A stretch of DNA of 64,000 nt, taken from NCBI RefSeq assembly GCF_003012745.1, contig NZ_PXYK01000015.1:1-64000 (forward strand), given 5' to 3'. This DNA comes from Kumtagia ephedrae. Lineage in GTDB: Bacteria > Pseudomonadota > Alphaproteobacteria > Rhizobiales > Rhizobiaceae. A program made the translations under genes and the position numbers. Of the stretch, positions 27,409-35,879 are shown piece after piece; the first letter of the stretch is position 1, and each line of letters starts with the position of its first letter. Under the pieces are notes generated by a model. That model made no database searches, was not told where the DNA came from, and was given only the letters and a program-made list of their open reading frames with translations.

Positions 27409-27911
27409 ACCACATTCAAGATCGGCTCCTTCCCCTTCGGCTTCCGCTTTAGACACCTTCCGATCGACGCTGTCCCGAGACCGATCCCAGCCAGCGTCGC
27501 ATTTATCGCATTCACACATCTCGCACTTGGCCGGGCCGTCTCCAACTCCGAGATGAAGATCTTCATCGGCTTTGGCTTCGCGGAGTCCAGGCCTCGGAAG
27601 TGGCGAAGCCAGAGCCGATGAAAAATCTCTCTTCAGCCGGCAAAGCCAGTCCGGATGTGTGGATCCTGTAGAGGCGTCGCATGGTGAGATCGGAAGTCTT
27701 CAGCTCCGACCTTGAGTTCCTCGGCAATAACCCCCTCACCGGCCCTTCGGACCTGTTCGGGGGTTCTTTCAGCGGCTGGGACTTGCCTGAGGTGGGGTTG
27801 CTTTCGGCCGCTCCTTGTCAGCATCCGTCAGGATTGTTTTCGCAAAATCTATCCCCTCCCTTCCCGACCACAGCGATACTTCCCGCCGCCCATGCAGGAA
27901 AGGAGGCGGCG
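27409..27911. other. Gene-free gap containing a dispersed repeat
   Basis: The left half holds the repeat at 27504-27664. From 27665 to 27911 the sequence has no recognisable gene. A strong ribosome site AGGAGG (27901-27906) at its end serves the following gene. An extended in-frame reading from 27681 is possible but has no family resemblance. Confidence 0.5.
27504..27664. repeat. Dispersed palindromic repeat, long copy with nested palindrome
   Basis: The ends ATTCACACATC and GATGTGTGGAT and several internal blocks match the short copy at 16634-16736. Between the shared blocks lies an extra segment (about 27555-27622) that is itself an inverted repeat: TTCATCGGCTTTGGCTTCGC pairs with GCGAAGCCAGAGCCGATGAA with one mismatch. 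A palindrome thus appears inserted into a palindrome. Confidence 0.8.
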
Positions 27912-28724
27912 GTGGACTGGGATGCGGCAATCGAGAAGAATCGCGAGGCGCTGAAGCGCATCCTCGCCATGCTCGTCGCCATGGCCGGCCTGGAACTCGG
28001 GGAACTCAGGGGACAGTTTACTTTGTTTCGGCAGAAGGGCACAGCCGCTTCGAGGTTTTCGCGGACCGAAAAAAGTAAACTGTCCCCGGCACTTGACCCG
28101 GAACTCACCCTTCCCCGCCGCCTCCACCGCGCCATACTCCGGCTCCTGCGTCCCGCCGAAGCGGCGGTGCGGCGCCTGATCGTCGTGGCAGCACGTAGCC
28201 TCATCGTCGCCTTGCCGCCGCCCCGGCAGAAACCGAAGCCGAAATTCCGGCCCGGGGCCGGCCCCGTCCGCATGCCGGCGCGGCCGAAAGCCCGCGCCCG
28301 CAGCACCTCACTGCCTCTGCTCGATCCGCTGAAACCCTGGAGCCGCCGCCCGCGGCGGGCGCCCAGGGGCGTGCCGCGCATCTCCTGTCCCGGCTACAGC
28401 GAGCCGTTCCGCATCCCCGCCTGGTCGCCCAACGATCCCATCGATGCGACGCGGCTGGACGCGCGGCTGTGGGCGCTGGTTTTGGCGCTCGACGACCTGC
28501 CCGGCCAGGCAAGGCGCTTCGCCCGCTGGCGGGCACGCCGCGACGCAGCGATCGCGCGCGAGCGAGAATCCGGCGGTCTGCGCCGATTCGGCCGCTTCTC
28601 GCCGCTGAAGCCCGGCCGGCCGCCCGGCTGGCGGCGAAAAAAGCCCGTTCACGAGGTGCACGAGGTCCTCGACGTCCTGCACGGGCTTGCGCAGTGGGCA
28701 CTGGAGCCGCCCGACACGTCGTGA
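27912..28724 (+). CDS. Conserved hypothetical protein of Hyphomicrobiales
   Basis: The 270-residue protein is basic, rich in Arg and Pro, and without signal peptide. The family-like blocks are VDWDAAIEKNREALKRILAM at the start, LPRRLHRAILRLLRPAEAAVRRL, DPIDATRLDARLWALVLALDDLPGQARRFARW and a C-terminal VLHGLAQWALEPPDTS. I recognise it only as a protein of unknown function found in rhizobia-like genomes. The GTG start at 27912 has AGGAGG five bases upstream. A 79-base palindrome (28009-28087) lies inside the reading frame without disrupting it. Confidence 0.7.
   Translation: MDWDAAIEKNREALKRILAMLVAMAGLELGELRGQFTLFRQKGTAASRFSRTEKSKLSPALDPELTLPRRLHRAILRLLRPAEAAVRRLIVVAARSLIVALPPPRQKPKPKFRPGAGPVRMPARPKARARSTSLPLLDPLKPWSRRPRRAPRGVPRISCPGYSEPFRIPAWSPNDPIDATRLDARLWALVLALDDLPGQARRFARWRARRDAAIARERESGGLRRFGRFSPLKPGRPPGWRRKKPVHEVHEVLDVLHGLAQWALEPPDTS
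28009..28087. repeat. Intragenic REP-like palindrome
   Basis: The arms begin GGGGACAGTTTACTTT (28009-28024) and end with the complement AAGTAAACTGTCCCC (to 28087); about 22 bases pair with one bulge. It sits in frame within the hypothetical gene and encodes about 26 residues. GGGGACAGTTTACTTT-type palindromes resemble REP elements mobilised by RAYT transposases; that link is recalled, not shown here. Confidence 0.8.
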
Positions 28725-28892
28725 CGACGCTCTGCTTGGCGGACACGACAGCGAAGGACCGACCGGCCAGGGGATTTCCGCGGCGGGGCGGCGATGCATG
28801 CTGTCGACCCTTGCGGGTCTGTTGTCCAGAGCCCGACCAACCTGCCTGGCTGTGCTCCAGGGTCACCGCGGCCGGTCGCGGCGACCCGTCGA

Positions 28893-31800
28893 TCAGATCA
28901 CCTCGAAATCGGCATTGGTCAGCGCCAAGCCGACAGTCAGTGTGGCGAAGTGCACGCCGGCGGCGGCGCCGGTCCCGTCCGCATCGTAGAACAGCTTGCC
29001 GGTGGACGTGTCGTGGATGATGCGGTCGCTGGCATCATGCGCCAGGCCGGTGGTGTTCGACCAGAAGGCCGCGGCTGCGAGCGTGCCGGTCGTCAGTGCC
29101 GCGAAGATCGCGTCGTCCAGCTCGATCGTATCAGCCGCCACGCTGAAGTCGGCGATGACATCGATATTGTCCGCGCCCAAGGCGGTCGAGAAGGCAAATA
29201 CGTCCGCACCGCCGGAACCCTTCAACACATCGTTGCCGCCCTTGCCGTCGATGCGATTGTCGCCGGCATTGCCGGCGATCTCCTGGCCGATCCCGTTCCC
29301 CGTGAGATCGATGTCGGACGTGCCAGCCGAGCCGTTGGTCTGCAGGATCTCGACATGCACACCGGCGCCGAGCGCATAGTCCACCGCCGCCACCACCTTG
29401 TCGGCCGCGCCCTGCGACATGCCCTCGACGATGACGTCGCCGGAGTTGAAGACCCGGTAGGTGTCGCTGCCGCCGAGCCCCTTCATCACGTCGGCCGCCC
29501 CCTTGCCGCCGTCATGCAGGATGTTCTCTCCGGCATTGCCGATGATCTCCTGGGCGAGCGCGTTGCCGGTCAGGTCGATGGCGGACGTACCGGCCGAGCC
29601 GTTGGTCTGCAGGATCTCGACATGCACGCCGGCGCCGAGCGCGTAGTCGACGGCGGCATTCACCTTGTCGAGGCTGCCTTGCGAGGCGGCCTCGGCGATG
29701 GCATCGCCGGAATTGAACACACGGTAGGTGTCGTTGCCCCCAAGACCCTTCATCACGTCGGCCGCGCCCTTGCCGCCATCGTGCAGGATGTTCTCCCCGG
29801 CATTGCCGGTGATCTCCTGGGCGAGCGCGTTGCCGGTCAGGTCGATGGCGGAGGTACCGGCCGAAGCCGTGGTTGTCAGCTTTTCGATGTCGTCATCCGC
29901 CGCGAGCGCATAGCTGACGCGTGCCGCGACGTGATCGGCAGTCCCGTCGCCGGCGACCTCGACGACGATATCGTCCTGCGTGTCGACCACATAGGTGTCG
30001 TCGTCGGCATGGCCGGCAAGCGTATCCGCTCCCGTTCCGCCGTCGAGCCAGTCCTCTCCGGAACCGCCGGAAAGCTGGTCCTCGCCCTCCGCGCCGTACA
30101 GCTTGTCGTCACCGTCCTGGCCGTAAAGCGTGTCGTTGTCGCCCAGGCCGAAAAGCTGGTTGTCGATGCTCGTTCCGAAGATGACATCATTGTGCTGCGA
30201 ACCGCGGGCGTTCTCGATCGTGCCCACGACGATGATGTCGTTGCTTGCTCCACCGGCATTCGGGCCGCCGCTGAGATAGAGCGTGATGCCGCTCGCCACG
30301 CCTTCGTAGCTGATCGTGTCCATGCCGTCGCCGCCGTCGTAGCGGCTGCCGCTGGCCAGGCTGGCGACCAGCGTGTCGTCGCCGTCCTCGCCGTAGAGCG
30401 CGTCCTTGCCGCCCTTGCCGGCAAGCGTGTCGGCGCCGCCGCCGCCATGGAGCACATTGACGCCGCTGCTGCCGTAAAGCGCATCGTTGCCGGTGGCCGA
30501 GCCGATGGCGGACGAGAAGGTGCCGGCCTTGATCGTGTCGCCCACCGCGTCGCCGAACTTCGCGCTGCTGGCCGCGAGGTCGACCAGGACGCCCAGCGTC
30601 GAGGTCTTGTAGCTCAGCGTGTTGCGACCGGCGCCACCGTCGAGCGTGTCGGCGCCTGCGCCTCCCTCGATGACGTCGTTGCCGACGCCGCCGGAAATCT
30701 TGTCGGTGCCGCCGCCGCCGAACATGACGTCGGCCAGCTCGTCGCCCTTCAGCGTCTCGCTCGTGTCGTCGCCGACCGTCGTGCGGATGATCTGCGTCTG
30801 CGTGAACGCGATGTCGCTGCCCGGGCCGTCGACCTCGGGGTCGGTCGTTGCATAGACATGAGTCAGCACTCCGCCGGCCGTGCCGATGACGTCGGCGTCC
30901 CTTTCTACGTGGATGGTGTCGGCGACCATGAACTCGCCGGTGATAGCCGCGCCGCTCGGGCTGAAGATTCTGGCAGCAATGTCCTTGTTGGCGCCGCCCA
31001 TCTCCCAGGTGACCGCGATGAAGCCGTTGTCCATCAGCGCCAGCGACGGGTTCGTCTGTGCGCCGACGGTAACCTGGTTTATCTTGAAGGCGGCAGTGCG
31101 CGCCGTGCCGTCTTCGTTGTAGATGCGCATGTTCAGGTCGAAGATGTTCGAGACCCCGTCGTGGTTGAGGTAGGCGACGGCGAAGCCGCCATCCTTCAGT
31201 CCGATCACCTGCGGATTGTGGCCCTCACCGCCACCGGTGTCGTCCACCAGGATGTCGTCGGTGACCGCCGCGTTGTCGTCGCCATACTTGCGGACATGGG
31301 TGCTCCAGCCCTGGCCGAGAACGAACTCGGACCAGACGATCACGTAGCCGCCATTGGCCAGGGCGGAAATGGAGGGCACGGTCGTGTCGTTCTGCGGCAG
31401 GTCGTCGACCGCCCAGGCTCCCGTCAGCACGCCCTTGGCGTCGAACCGCGCGAAATCGACGTCGCCATTGTCTCCGGCGGCGGTGTTGGGCTCGAAGGTG
31501 ACGACGAAGCCGCCATCCTTGAGCGCCGTGACCCCGCCCATCCCGGTCGTTGGGAAGCTTTCGAACACGAGCGCATCGGGTCCGAGCGCGACGCCTTCGC
31601 TGTCGAAGACCCGGTAGCGGAGCTGGTTCGCGCCGGAGCTCATATCGTTGAACAGCGTGACGAACCCGCCACCCTCCAGGGCGACGGTCTCGCTGCCATG
31701 CTGGTCGCCGGCGCTCGTCGAGTTGACCGGGCCGATTTCGAACAGCGGCGCCGAGTTGGTCGGATCGGTGCCCGCCTTGTAAGCGGTCGCGACGATCTGC

Positions 31801-31946
31801 GTCGTGCCGAAATGGTCGAAGGTGGTGACCAGCGTACCATCCTTCAGCACGGTGATCGACGGCGAACCTTGATTGTCCGTCTTGAAGATGTCGCTGAGCG
31901 CGACCGGTTCGAGAATCTGTTCGTGGTTATAGGTGATGATTGCCAT
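28893..31946 (-). CDS. RTX-type calcium-binding secreted protein
   Basis: The 1017-residue protein has no classical signal peptide. The N-terminal half (about 20-370) carries repeats with cores such as ALKDGGFVVTFEPN, ALANGGYVIVWSEF and GLKDGGFAVAYLNHDG, suggesting a beta-propeller-like fold. The middle (about 395-640) holds RTX nonapeptides GGxGxDxxx, for example GGVGNDVIEGGAGADTLDGGAG. Then come about 2.5 copies of an 89-residue unit (ILHDGGKGAADVMKGLGG...). The C-terminus (ADVFAFSTALGADNIDVIADF...) resembles type I secretion signals. It is probably exported by a type I system encoded elsewhere, for surface or biofilm use. Start ATG 31946 after GCGGAGGGC. Confidence 0.85.
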   Translation of the reverse strand: MAIITYNHEQILEPVALSDIFKTDNQGSPSITVLKDGTLVTTFDHFGTTQIVATAYKAGTDPTNSAPLFEIGPVNSTSAGDQHGSETVALEGGGFVTLFNDMSSGANQLRYRVFDSEGVALGPDALVFESFPTTGMGGVTALKDGGFVVTFEPNTAAGDNGDVDFARFDAKGVLTGAWAVDDLPQNDTTVPSISALANGGYVIVWSEFVLGQGWSTHVRKYGDDNAAVTDDILVDDTGGGEGHNPQVIGLKDGGFAVAYLNHDGVSNIFDLNMRIYNEDGTARTAAFKINQVTVGAQTNPSLALMDNGFIAVTWEMGGANKDIAARIFSPSGAAITGEFMVADTIHVERDADVIGTAGGVLTHVYATTDPEVDGPGSDIAFTQTQIIRTTVGDDTSETLKGDELADVMFGGGGTDKISGGVGNDVIEGGAGADTLDGGAGRNTLSYKTSTLGVLVDLAASSAKFGDAVGDTIKAGTFSSAIGSATGNDALYGSSGVNVLHGGGGADTLAGKGGKDALYGEDGDDTLVASLASGSRYDGGDGMDTISYEGVASGITLYLSGGPNAGGASNDIIVVGTIENARGSQHNDVIFGTSIDNQLFGLGDNDTLYGQDGDDKLYGAEGEDQLSGGSGEDWLDGGTGADTLAGHADDDTYVVDTQDDIVVEVAGDGTADHVAARVSYALAADDDIEKLTTTASAGTSAIDLTGNALAQEITGNAGENILHDGGKGAADVMKGLGGNDTYRVFNSGDAIAEAASQGSLDKVNAAVDYALGAGVHVEILQTNGSAGTSAIDLTGNALAQEIIGNAGENILHDGGKGAADVMKGLGGSDTYRVFNSGDVIVEGMSQGAADKVVAAVDYALGAGVHVEILQTNGSAGTSDIDLTGNGIGQEIAGNAGDNRIDGKGGNDVLKGSGGADVFAFSTALGADNIDVIADFSVAADTIELDDAIFAALTTGTLAAAAFWSNTTGLAHDASDRIIHDTSTGKLFYDADGTGAAAGVHFATLTVGLALTNADFEVI
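29290..29890. repeat. 267-bp tandem coding repeats in RTX gene
   Basis: Blocks around 29458-29664 and 29725-29913 are nearly identical at DNA level with a 267-base offset, and a third, more diverged unit lies at about 29220-29450. They encode the 89-residue units of the RTX protein. Low divergence suggests recent duplication or gene conversion, so copy number could vary between strains. Confidence 0.75.
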
Positions 31947-32163
31947 GGAAAGCCCTCCGCCTTGCTGATGCCGGGTAGAGCCTTGCTCGACCCCTTGGCG
32001 GCCCGTATAATTTGTGAGTGTATCGGTCTTGTGTCGCTAAATTTTCGGTTTAGATACAAAAGTACCGTAAAATATCTGCATACTGCCGTGCGTGTGATCG
32101 GTCGCGCAGGCGCCGACCGCGGCCGGGTCGATTGACGCCCCGCCGCTTTCATCGCAGGGAAGG

Positions 32164-32658
32164 ATGATGAGCGACATCGACGACATCGACAGGACGATCC
32201 TCGCCCTTCTCCAGGAAAACGGCCGCACGCCCTATGCCGAACTCGGCAAGGCGGTGGGACTGGCGGTCTCCTCGGTCAACGAAAGGGTGAAGAAGCTCAA
32301 CGAGCGCGGCGTCATCGAAGGGGTGCATGCCGCGGTTTCGGCTTCGGCGCTGCGCCTCGACCTGCTCGCCTTCGTGTTCGTCGGCTGGAACGACCCCGCG
32401 ACGGAGGAACAGTTCCTGGCCCGCGTCGCCAGCGAGCCGGCGATCCTGGAGTGCCACCACGTCACCGGGACGTGGAACTATCTGCTGAAGGTGAGAACGC
32501 ACACCACGCGCGACCTGGAGGCCTTCCTCGGCGGCATCGTCAAGGCCGTGCCGGGCGTGCTGCGGACGGAGACGCTGATCGCGCTTTCCTCGCCCAAGGA
32601 AACCGGCCACCTGCCGCTCGTGCCCCCGACCGAACATGCGCGCAAAGCCGGAAGATAG
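32164..32658 (+). CDS. Lrp/AsnC-family transcriptional regulator
   Basis: The 164-residue protein has the Lrp helix-turn-helix (about 6-55: IDRTILALLQENGRTPYAELGKAVGLAVSSVNERVKKL) and a RAM-type ligand-binding domain (about 65-145). It probably senses an amino acid. The start is ATG 32164 or 32167, after GGGAAGG. It is divergent from the RTX gene, with a 217-base AT-richer gap between them likely holding both promoters, so control of the RTX gene is possible. Confidence 0.85.
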   Translation: MMSDIDDIDRTILALLQENGRTPYAELGKAVGLAVSSVNERVKKLNERGVIEGVHAAVSASALRLDLLAFVFVGWNDPATEEQFLARVASEPAILECHHVTGTWNYLLKVRTHTTRDLEAFLGGIVKAVPGVLRTETLIALSSPKETGHLPLVPPTEHARKAGR

Positions 32659-32826
32659 ACCGTGGCCGCCGCCGACCTGGTCGTGCTGGCGGCCACCGTT
32701 TCCGTACGACTGCTCGGGGGACGGCGTAATTTTTCGCCGAAAGCCGCAAAGAACCCTAAGCTTTCAGCCGAGATCAGCGGGGTTTCGGAGGATTTTCCTC
32801 CGACATCCCGGCGGAAAGCGGAAAAC

Positions 32827-33183
32827 TCAGGTGCGCGCCATGCAGACCGCGGTGTGGCCCGCGCCGACGAAGCCGAGCTGGCGCGCCGCGGCCTTCGATA
32901 CGTCGAGCACACGGCCGCGGATGAAGGGACCGCGATCGTTGATGCGCACGACGACGCTCTTGCCGTTGTGCTTGTTGGTAACCCGGATTTTCGTGCCGAA
33001 GGGCAGGCTGCGGTGGGCGGCGGTCATGGCCGACGGGTTCATCCGTTCCCCGGAAGCCGTCCTGGAGGTCAGTGCGTACCAGGAGGCGCGGCCGCACTGG
33101 GCCGACGCGGTGGCGTTGAAGGACACAAGGGTTGCGCCCGCGGCAAACAGTATTGCCGCGGCTTTGCCGTATCTGAATTTCAT
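32827..33183 (-). CDS. RlpA-like double-psi beta-barrel protein
   Basis: The 118-residue protein has a signal peptide (MKFRYGKAAAILFAAGATLVSFNATASA) and an RlpA-type double-psi beta-barrel: CGRASWYAL, TASGERMNPSAMTAAHRSLPFGT, RINDRGPF and RVLDVSKAAARQLGF. RlpA proteins cleave naked glycan strands or bind the septal ring; this short form lacks a SPOR domain. The start at 33183 begins the signal peptide; the upstream start 45 bases earlier would precede it. Confidence 0.85.
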   Translation of the reverse strand: MKFRYGKAAAILFAAGATLVSFNATASAQCGRASWYALTSRTASGERMNPSAMTAAHRSLPFGTKIRVTNKHNGKSVVVRINDRGPFIRGRVLDVSKAAARQLGFVGAGHTAVCMART

Positions 33184-33666
33184 CTGTGAAGAGTGCTCCG
33201 TGCGACGTGACGGAGCATTGTCATTCAAGCAAATGGGGTGCCGAATGGGGCGGGTTTCGGGCGATTCCGAGGCGAGCGATAACGTCTGATGTCGAGATGT
33301 AACATTCCGTCAGAAGTAGCGCCCGCCGCTTTCGCAAGCAGTGCACTCGAGATCAGGCGCCAGCGGCAGCCGCAAGGCCTCGCAAGCGAGATCCTTCGAA
33401 GACGGCATAAGCTCATCCATGGAGAGGCTGCCGGAAAAACTTGCCGCCACCCGGCAGCGCTCCTGCCATCACCATGGCGAGGAGCAAGGGGATGCAGGAC
33501 CGCCCCATCGCCCTTCCAAAGACGGCCTGGCTGCCCAAGGCTCTTGCCTTACCGGCGGGCGGCCGGAATTGAGAATGCTGCTCCCTACCCTCCCCTTGCG
33601 GGCTTGGCGCTCTACAAGAAGATTGAAATCGCCATCGGAGACAACGGGCTGAACCTCGCAGGCCTA
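33184..33666. other. Gene-free gap between RlpA-like gene and IS element
   Basis: No credible gene is seen. The stretch CTCCCTACCCTCCCCTTGCGGG around 33580-33601 resembles one arm of a common rhizobial palindromic repeat, so this may be decayed repeat sequence. The right part, before inserting of the IS at 33667, would originally have lain directly downstream of the RND adaptor gene. Confidence 0.45.
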
Positions 33667-33679
33667 GAGCATTTCGCAT

Positions 33680-34279
33680 TTAGGTTGACTTGTATCCGGC
33701 GTTTGCGAGGTAGTTCTGGCATTCGCTGGGCGGGATTGTTTCGAGGGTTTCGGTGAGGGCGTCATGGACGGCGTCGACGGTGCGGCCCATGGCCTTTCGC
33801 ATGGCGTGTTTGAGCTTTGCGAAGAGCTGCTCGATCGGATTGAGGTCGGGGCTGTAGGGCGGCAGGAAGACGAGCTTGGCGCCGGTCCTGCGGACCATGG
33901 CGCGGACCTCCTTGCTCTTGTGGCTGCCGAGATTGTCGAGCACGACGATGTCGCCCGGCTTAAGCGTCTTGAGCAGCTCGGCCGCGACATAGGTCCGGAA
34001 AGCCTCGCCGTTGATCGGCCCGTCGAGCACCCATGGCGCCTCGATCCGGTCGTAGCGCAGGGCCGCGATGAAGGTCATGGTCTTCCAGTGGCCGTGAGGC
34101 ACATGCGCGAGGAGCCGCTTGCCGCGGTCGGCCCAGCCGCGCAGCGGAGCCATGTTGGTCTTCACCCAGGTCTCGTCCAGGAAGACTAGGCGCGTGGGAT
34201 CGATCTTGCCTTGATGGCGCTGCCACCGCTCACACAGACGGGCCAGCCTCGGCCTTGCCTGCTCGGCGGGAAGAACGGT
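33680..34279 (-). CDS. IS630 transposase, second frame (DDE catalytic part)
   Basis: The 199-codon frame begins at the slippery A8 tract and encodes the DDE domain: VFLDETWVKTNM (first D), VVLDNLGSHKSKEV (second D) and YSPDLNPIEQLFAKLK (E). It has no good start of its own and needs a frame change from the upstream frame at 34279-34286. Its TAA stop lies inside the left terminal repeat. Joining both frames gives about 314 residues, near the normal length for the family. Confidence 0.85.
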   Translation of the reverse strand, partial: TVLPAEQARPRLARLCERWQRHQGKIDPTRLVFLDETWVKTNMAPLRGWADRGKRLLAHVPHGHWKTMTFIAALRYDRIEAPWVLDGPINGEAFRTYVAAELLKTLKPGDIVVLDNLGSHKSKEVRAMVRRTGAKLVFLPPYSPDLNPIEQLFAKLKHAMRKAMGRTVDAVHDALTETLETIPPSECQNYLANAGYKST

Positions 34280-34625
34280 TTTTTTTGAAGCTCTTGCCCT
34301 CGCGATGCAAAAAGCGCCCGACGCTGGCCGGGTGCAGCTTCAGACCGCGCGCCGCGAGCCCGGCCGTCAACACGGCGAGCGTCACATGCGGAGTGCGCTC
34401 AACCTCGGCCAGGACCCAGTCGCGATCCGCGCCCGTGATCAGGGGGCGACGGTGGCCCCCCATCTGGCCCGGCGCAGCGCTGCCCGTCGCGCGCTGCCGC
34501 GCCGCCCATTTGATCACGCTCGACACCGCGACCTTCAGCGCCGCTGCCGCCGCGCGGCTCGTCTCACCCGCAGCCAGCCGATCCATCGCCTGCTGCCGCA
34601 AATCCATCGAATACGGTCTCGCCAT
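34230..34625 (-). CDS. IS630 transposase, first frame (DNA-binding part)
   Basis: The 131-residue frame has the helix-turn-helix part MDLRQQAMDRLAAGETSRAAAAAL and a winged-helix segment (LHPASVGRFLHREGKSFKK). Near its 3' end is a run of eight A residues (34279-34286 on the complementary strand). Loss of one A, by transcriptional slippage or +1 frameshifting, would fuse it with the catalytic frame. ATG 34625 has GGAGG upstream. Confidence 0.85.
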   Translation of the reverse strand: MARPYSMDLRQQAMDRLAAGETSRAAAAALKVAVSSVIKWAARQRATGSAAPGQMGGHRRPLITGADRDWVLAEVERTPHVTLAVLTAGLAARGLKLHPASVGRFLHREGKSFKKNRSSRRAGKAEAGPSV

Positions 34626-34707
34626 CTGTCGACCTCCACGGTCAACAGATGGAATCTGATTTGCCCCTGCCAGGGAATCCCCCGATTCAATCAAAACGCA
34701 GCGCGCT

Positions 34708-35865
34708 CTAGAGCTGCGGCTTTTCCTCCGGCATCGGCTGCACCGGCGCCCCCGGGAATATCTTCTGAAGATTGCCGGCGATCACCTGGTCGCCTTCCGA
34801 AACGCCTGAAGACAGCACGACGAGGCCGCCGTCGACGGGGCCTAGCGAGACCAGGCGCTGCTCGACCAGGTTGTCCTTGCCGACGACATAGACATATTTG
34901 CCGAACTGGCTCGACCCGAGTGCCGTCTGCGGCACCATCAGCGCATCCGGATGCTCGCCGACATGCAGGCGCACGCGGACATACTGGCCGGGCAGCAGCG
35001 TCCGATCGGCATTTTCGATCGTCGCGCGCGCCAGGATCGTGCCGGTCGAGCGTTCGACGGAATTGTCGATGAAGGTCAGCGCGCCGCTGTGCCGCGGCTC
35101 GTCCTCGCCCGGCAGGAACACCTCGGCGGTCACCTTGCCCTTGGCGAGCAGCACTTTCTGGATGCCGGCCAGCTCGTTCTCGTTCGGATTGAAGGTGACG
35201 TAGATCGGCGAAAGCTGCACCAGGTTGTTGAGCGGCGTGCCGGCGGCATTGCTGACCATCGTGCCCTCGGGTGCCCTGTTGCGTCCGAGACGGCCGGGGA
35301 AGGGGGCGCGAATTTCCGTGTTCTGGAGATTGAGCTCGGCGATGCGTACCGTCGCCTTCGACATCCCCACGGTTGCCTCACCCTGCCGGACGGCACTGGT
35401 CCGCTGGTCGAAGCTGTCCTTGGCCAGATAGCCGCTGGTGGCGAGATCGTTGCCGCGATCGAGGCTGGTGCGGGCGTATTCGAGCGAGGCCTCGTCGCGC
35501 TTGGCCTGCGCCTGCGCCAGCTCGAGCGCGGCCTGATAGTCGCTCGGGTCGATCCGGTAGAGGAGATCGCCCGCCTTCACGTCGGTGCCGTCGGGGACCA
35601 CCTGCTGCTGAAGGTAACCCGAGACCTTGGCCTGCAGCGTGACGTCGCGGATCGCCTCGGTGCGCGCCGAATATTCGAGGTAGATCGGGATCGTCTTCCT
35701 GACGATGCCGACCACCGGAACGGGCATGGCCTGCGGGGCCGCGGCGGCCGGCGCCGCGCCCGCCGGAGTTCCGGCAAGCTCGGGCATGCCACGGGCCAGG
35801 AAATAGGCGGCGACGAGCGCCGTGACCACAAGGGCGCCATTGGCACCATATTTCAACACACGCAT
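34708..35865 (-). CDS. RND efflux periplasmic adaptor (membrane-fusion protein)
   Basis: The 385-residue protein has an N-terminal membrane anchor (about 8-26), an Ala/Pro-rich linker, biotinyl-lipoyl-like halves (LQAKVSGYLQQQVVPDGTDVKAGDLLYRIDP and APFPGRLGRNRAPEGTMV), a coiled-coil hairpin (about 105-165) and a C-terminal beta domain. It links the RND pump to an outer-membrane channel, which is not encoded nearby. It lies behind the pump gene, the reverse of the usual order. ATG 35865 follows GGAGCTGG; ATG 35877 is an alternative. Its TAG stop is formed with the first base of the IS. Confidence 0.9.
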   Translation of the reverse strand: MRVLKYGANGALVVTALVAAYFLARGMPELAGTPAGAAPAAAAPQAMPVPVVGIVRKTIPIYLEYSARTEAIRDVTLQAKVSGYLQQQVVPDGTDVKAGDLLYRIDPSDYQAALELAQAQAKRDEASLEYARTSLDRGNDLATSGYLAKDSFDQRTSAVRQGEATVGMSKATVRIAELNLQNTEIRAPFPGRLGRNRAPEGTMVSNAAGTPLNNLVQLSPIYVTFNPNENELAGIQKVLLAKGKVTAEVFLPGEDEPRHSGALTFIDNSVERSTGTILARATIENADRTLLPGQYVRVRLHVGEHPDALMVPQTALGSSQFGKYVYVVGKDNLVEQRLVSLGPVDGGLVVLSSGVSEGDQVIAGNLQKIFPGAPVQPMPEEKPQL

Positions 35866-35879
35866 TTCCAGCTCCATTC

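Larger units (their letters stand above)
33667..34708 (-). mobile_element. IS630-family insertion sequence, 1042 bp
   Basis: The ends GAGCATTTCGCATTTAGG (left) and GAGCGCGCTGCGTTTTGA (right, complement) match at 14 of 22 positions, and TA dinucleotides at 33665-33666 and 34709-34710 form the target duplication typical of IS630/Tc1-mariner elements. It carries a two-frame transposase with an intact DDE triad. The insertion site is the stop codon of the RND adaptor gene. Confidence 0.9.

Noticed and set aside
27633-27824. 63-codon minus-strand frame near the dispersed repeat
   Set aside because: No ribosome site or homologous family; it overlaps repeat sequence.
28860-28887. Hairpin GGGTCACCGC/GCGGCGACCC downstream of the RTX gene as terminator
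   Set aside because: There is one mismatch and no U-tract in the direction of RTX transcription, so a terminator call is not supported.
29220-29913. Regular repeats resembling a CRISPR array
   Set aside because: The 267-base period and coding frame fit protein repeats; there are no short direct repeats with unique spacers.
28794-32135. Open frame of 1113 codons on the plus strand opposite the RTX gene
   Set aside because: It mirrors the RTX repeats and has no family resemblance, while the minus strand shows proper RTX motifs and a ribosome site.
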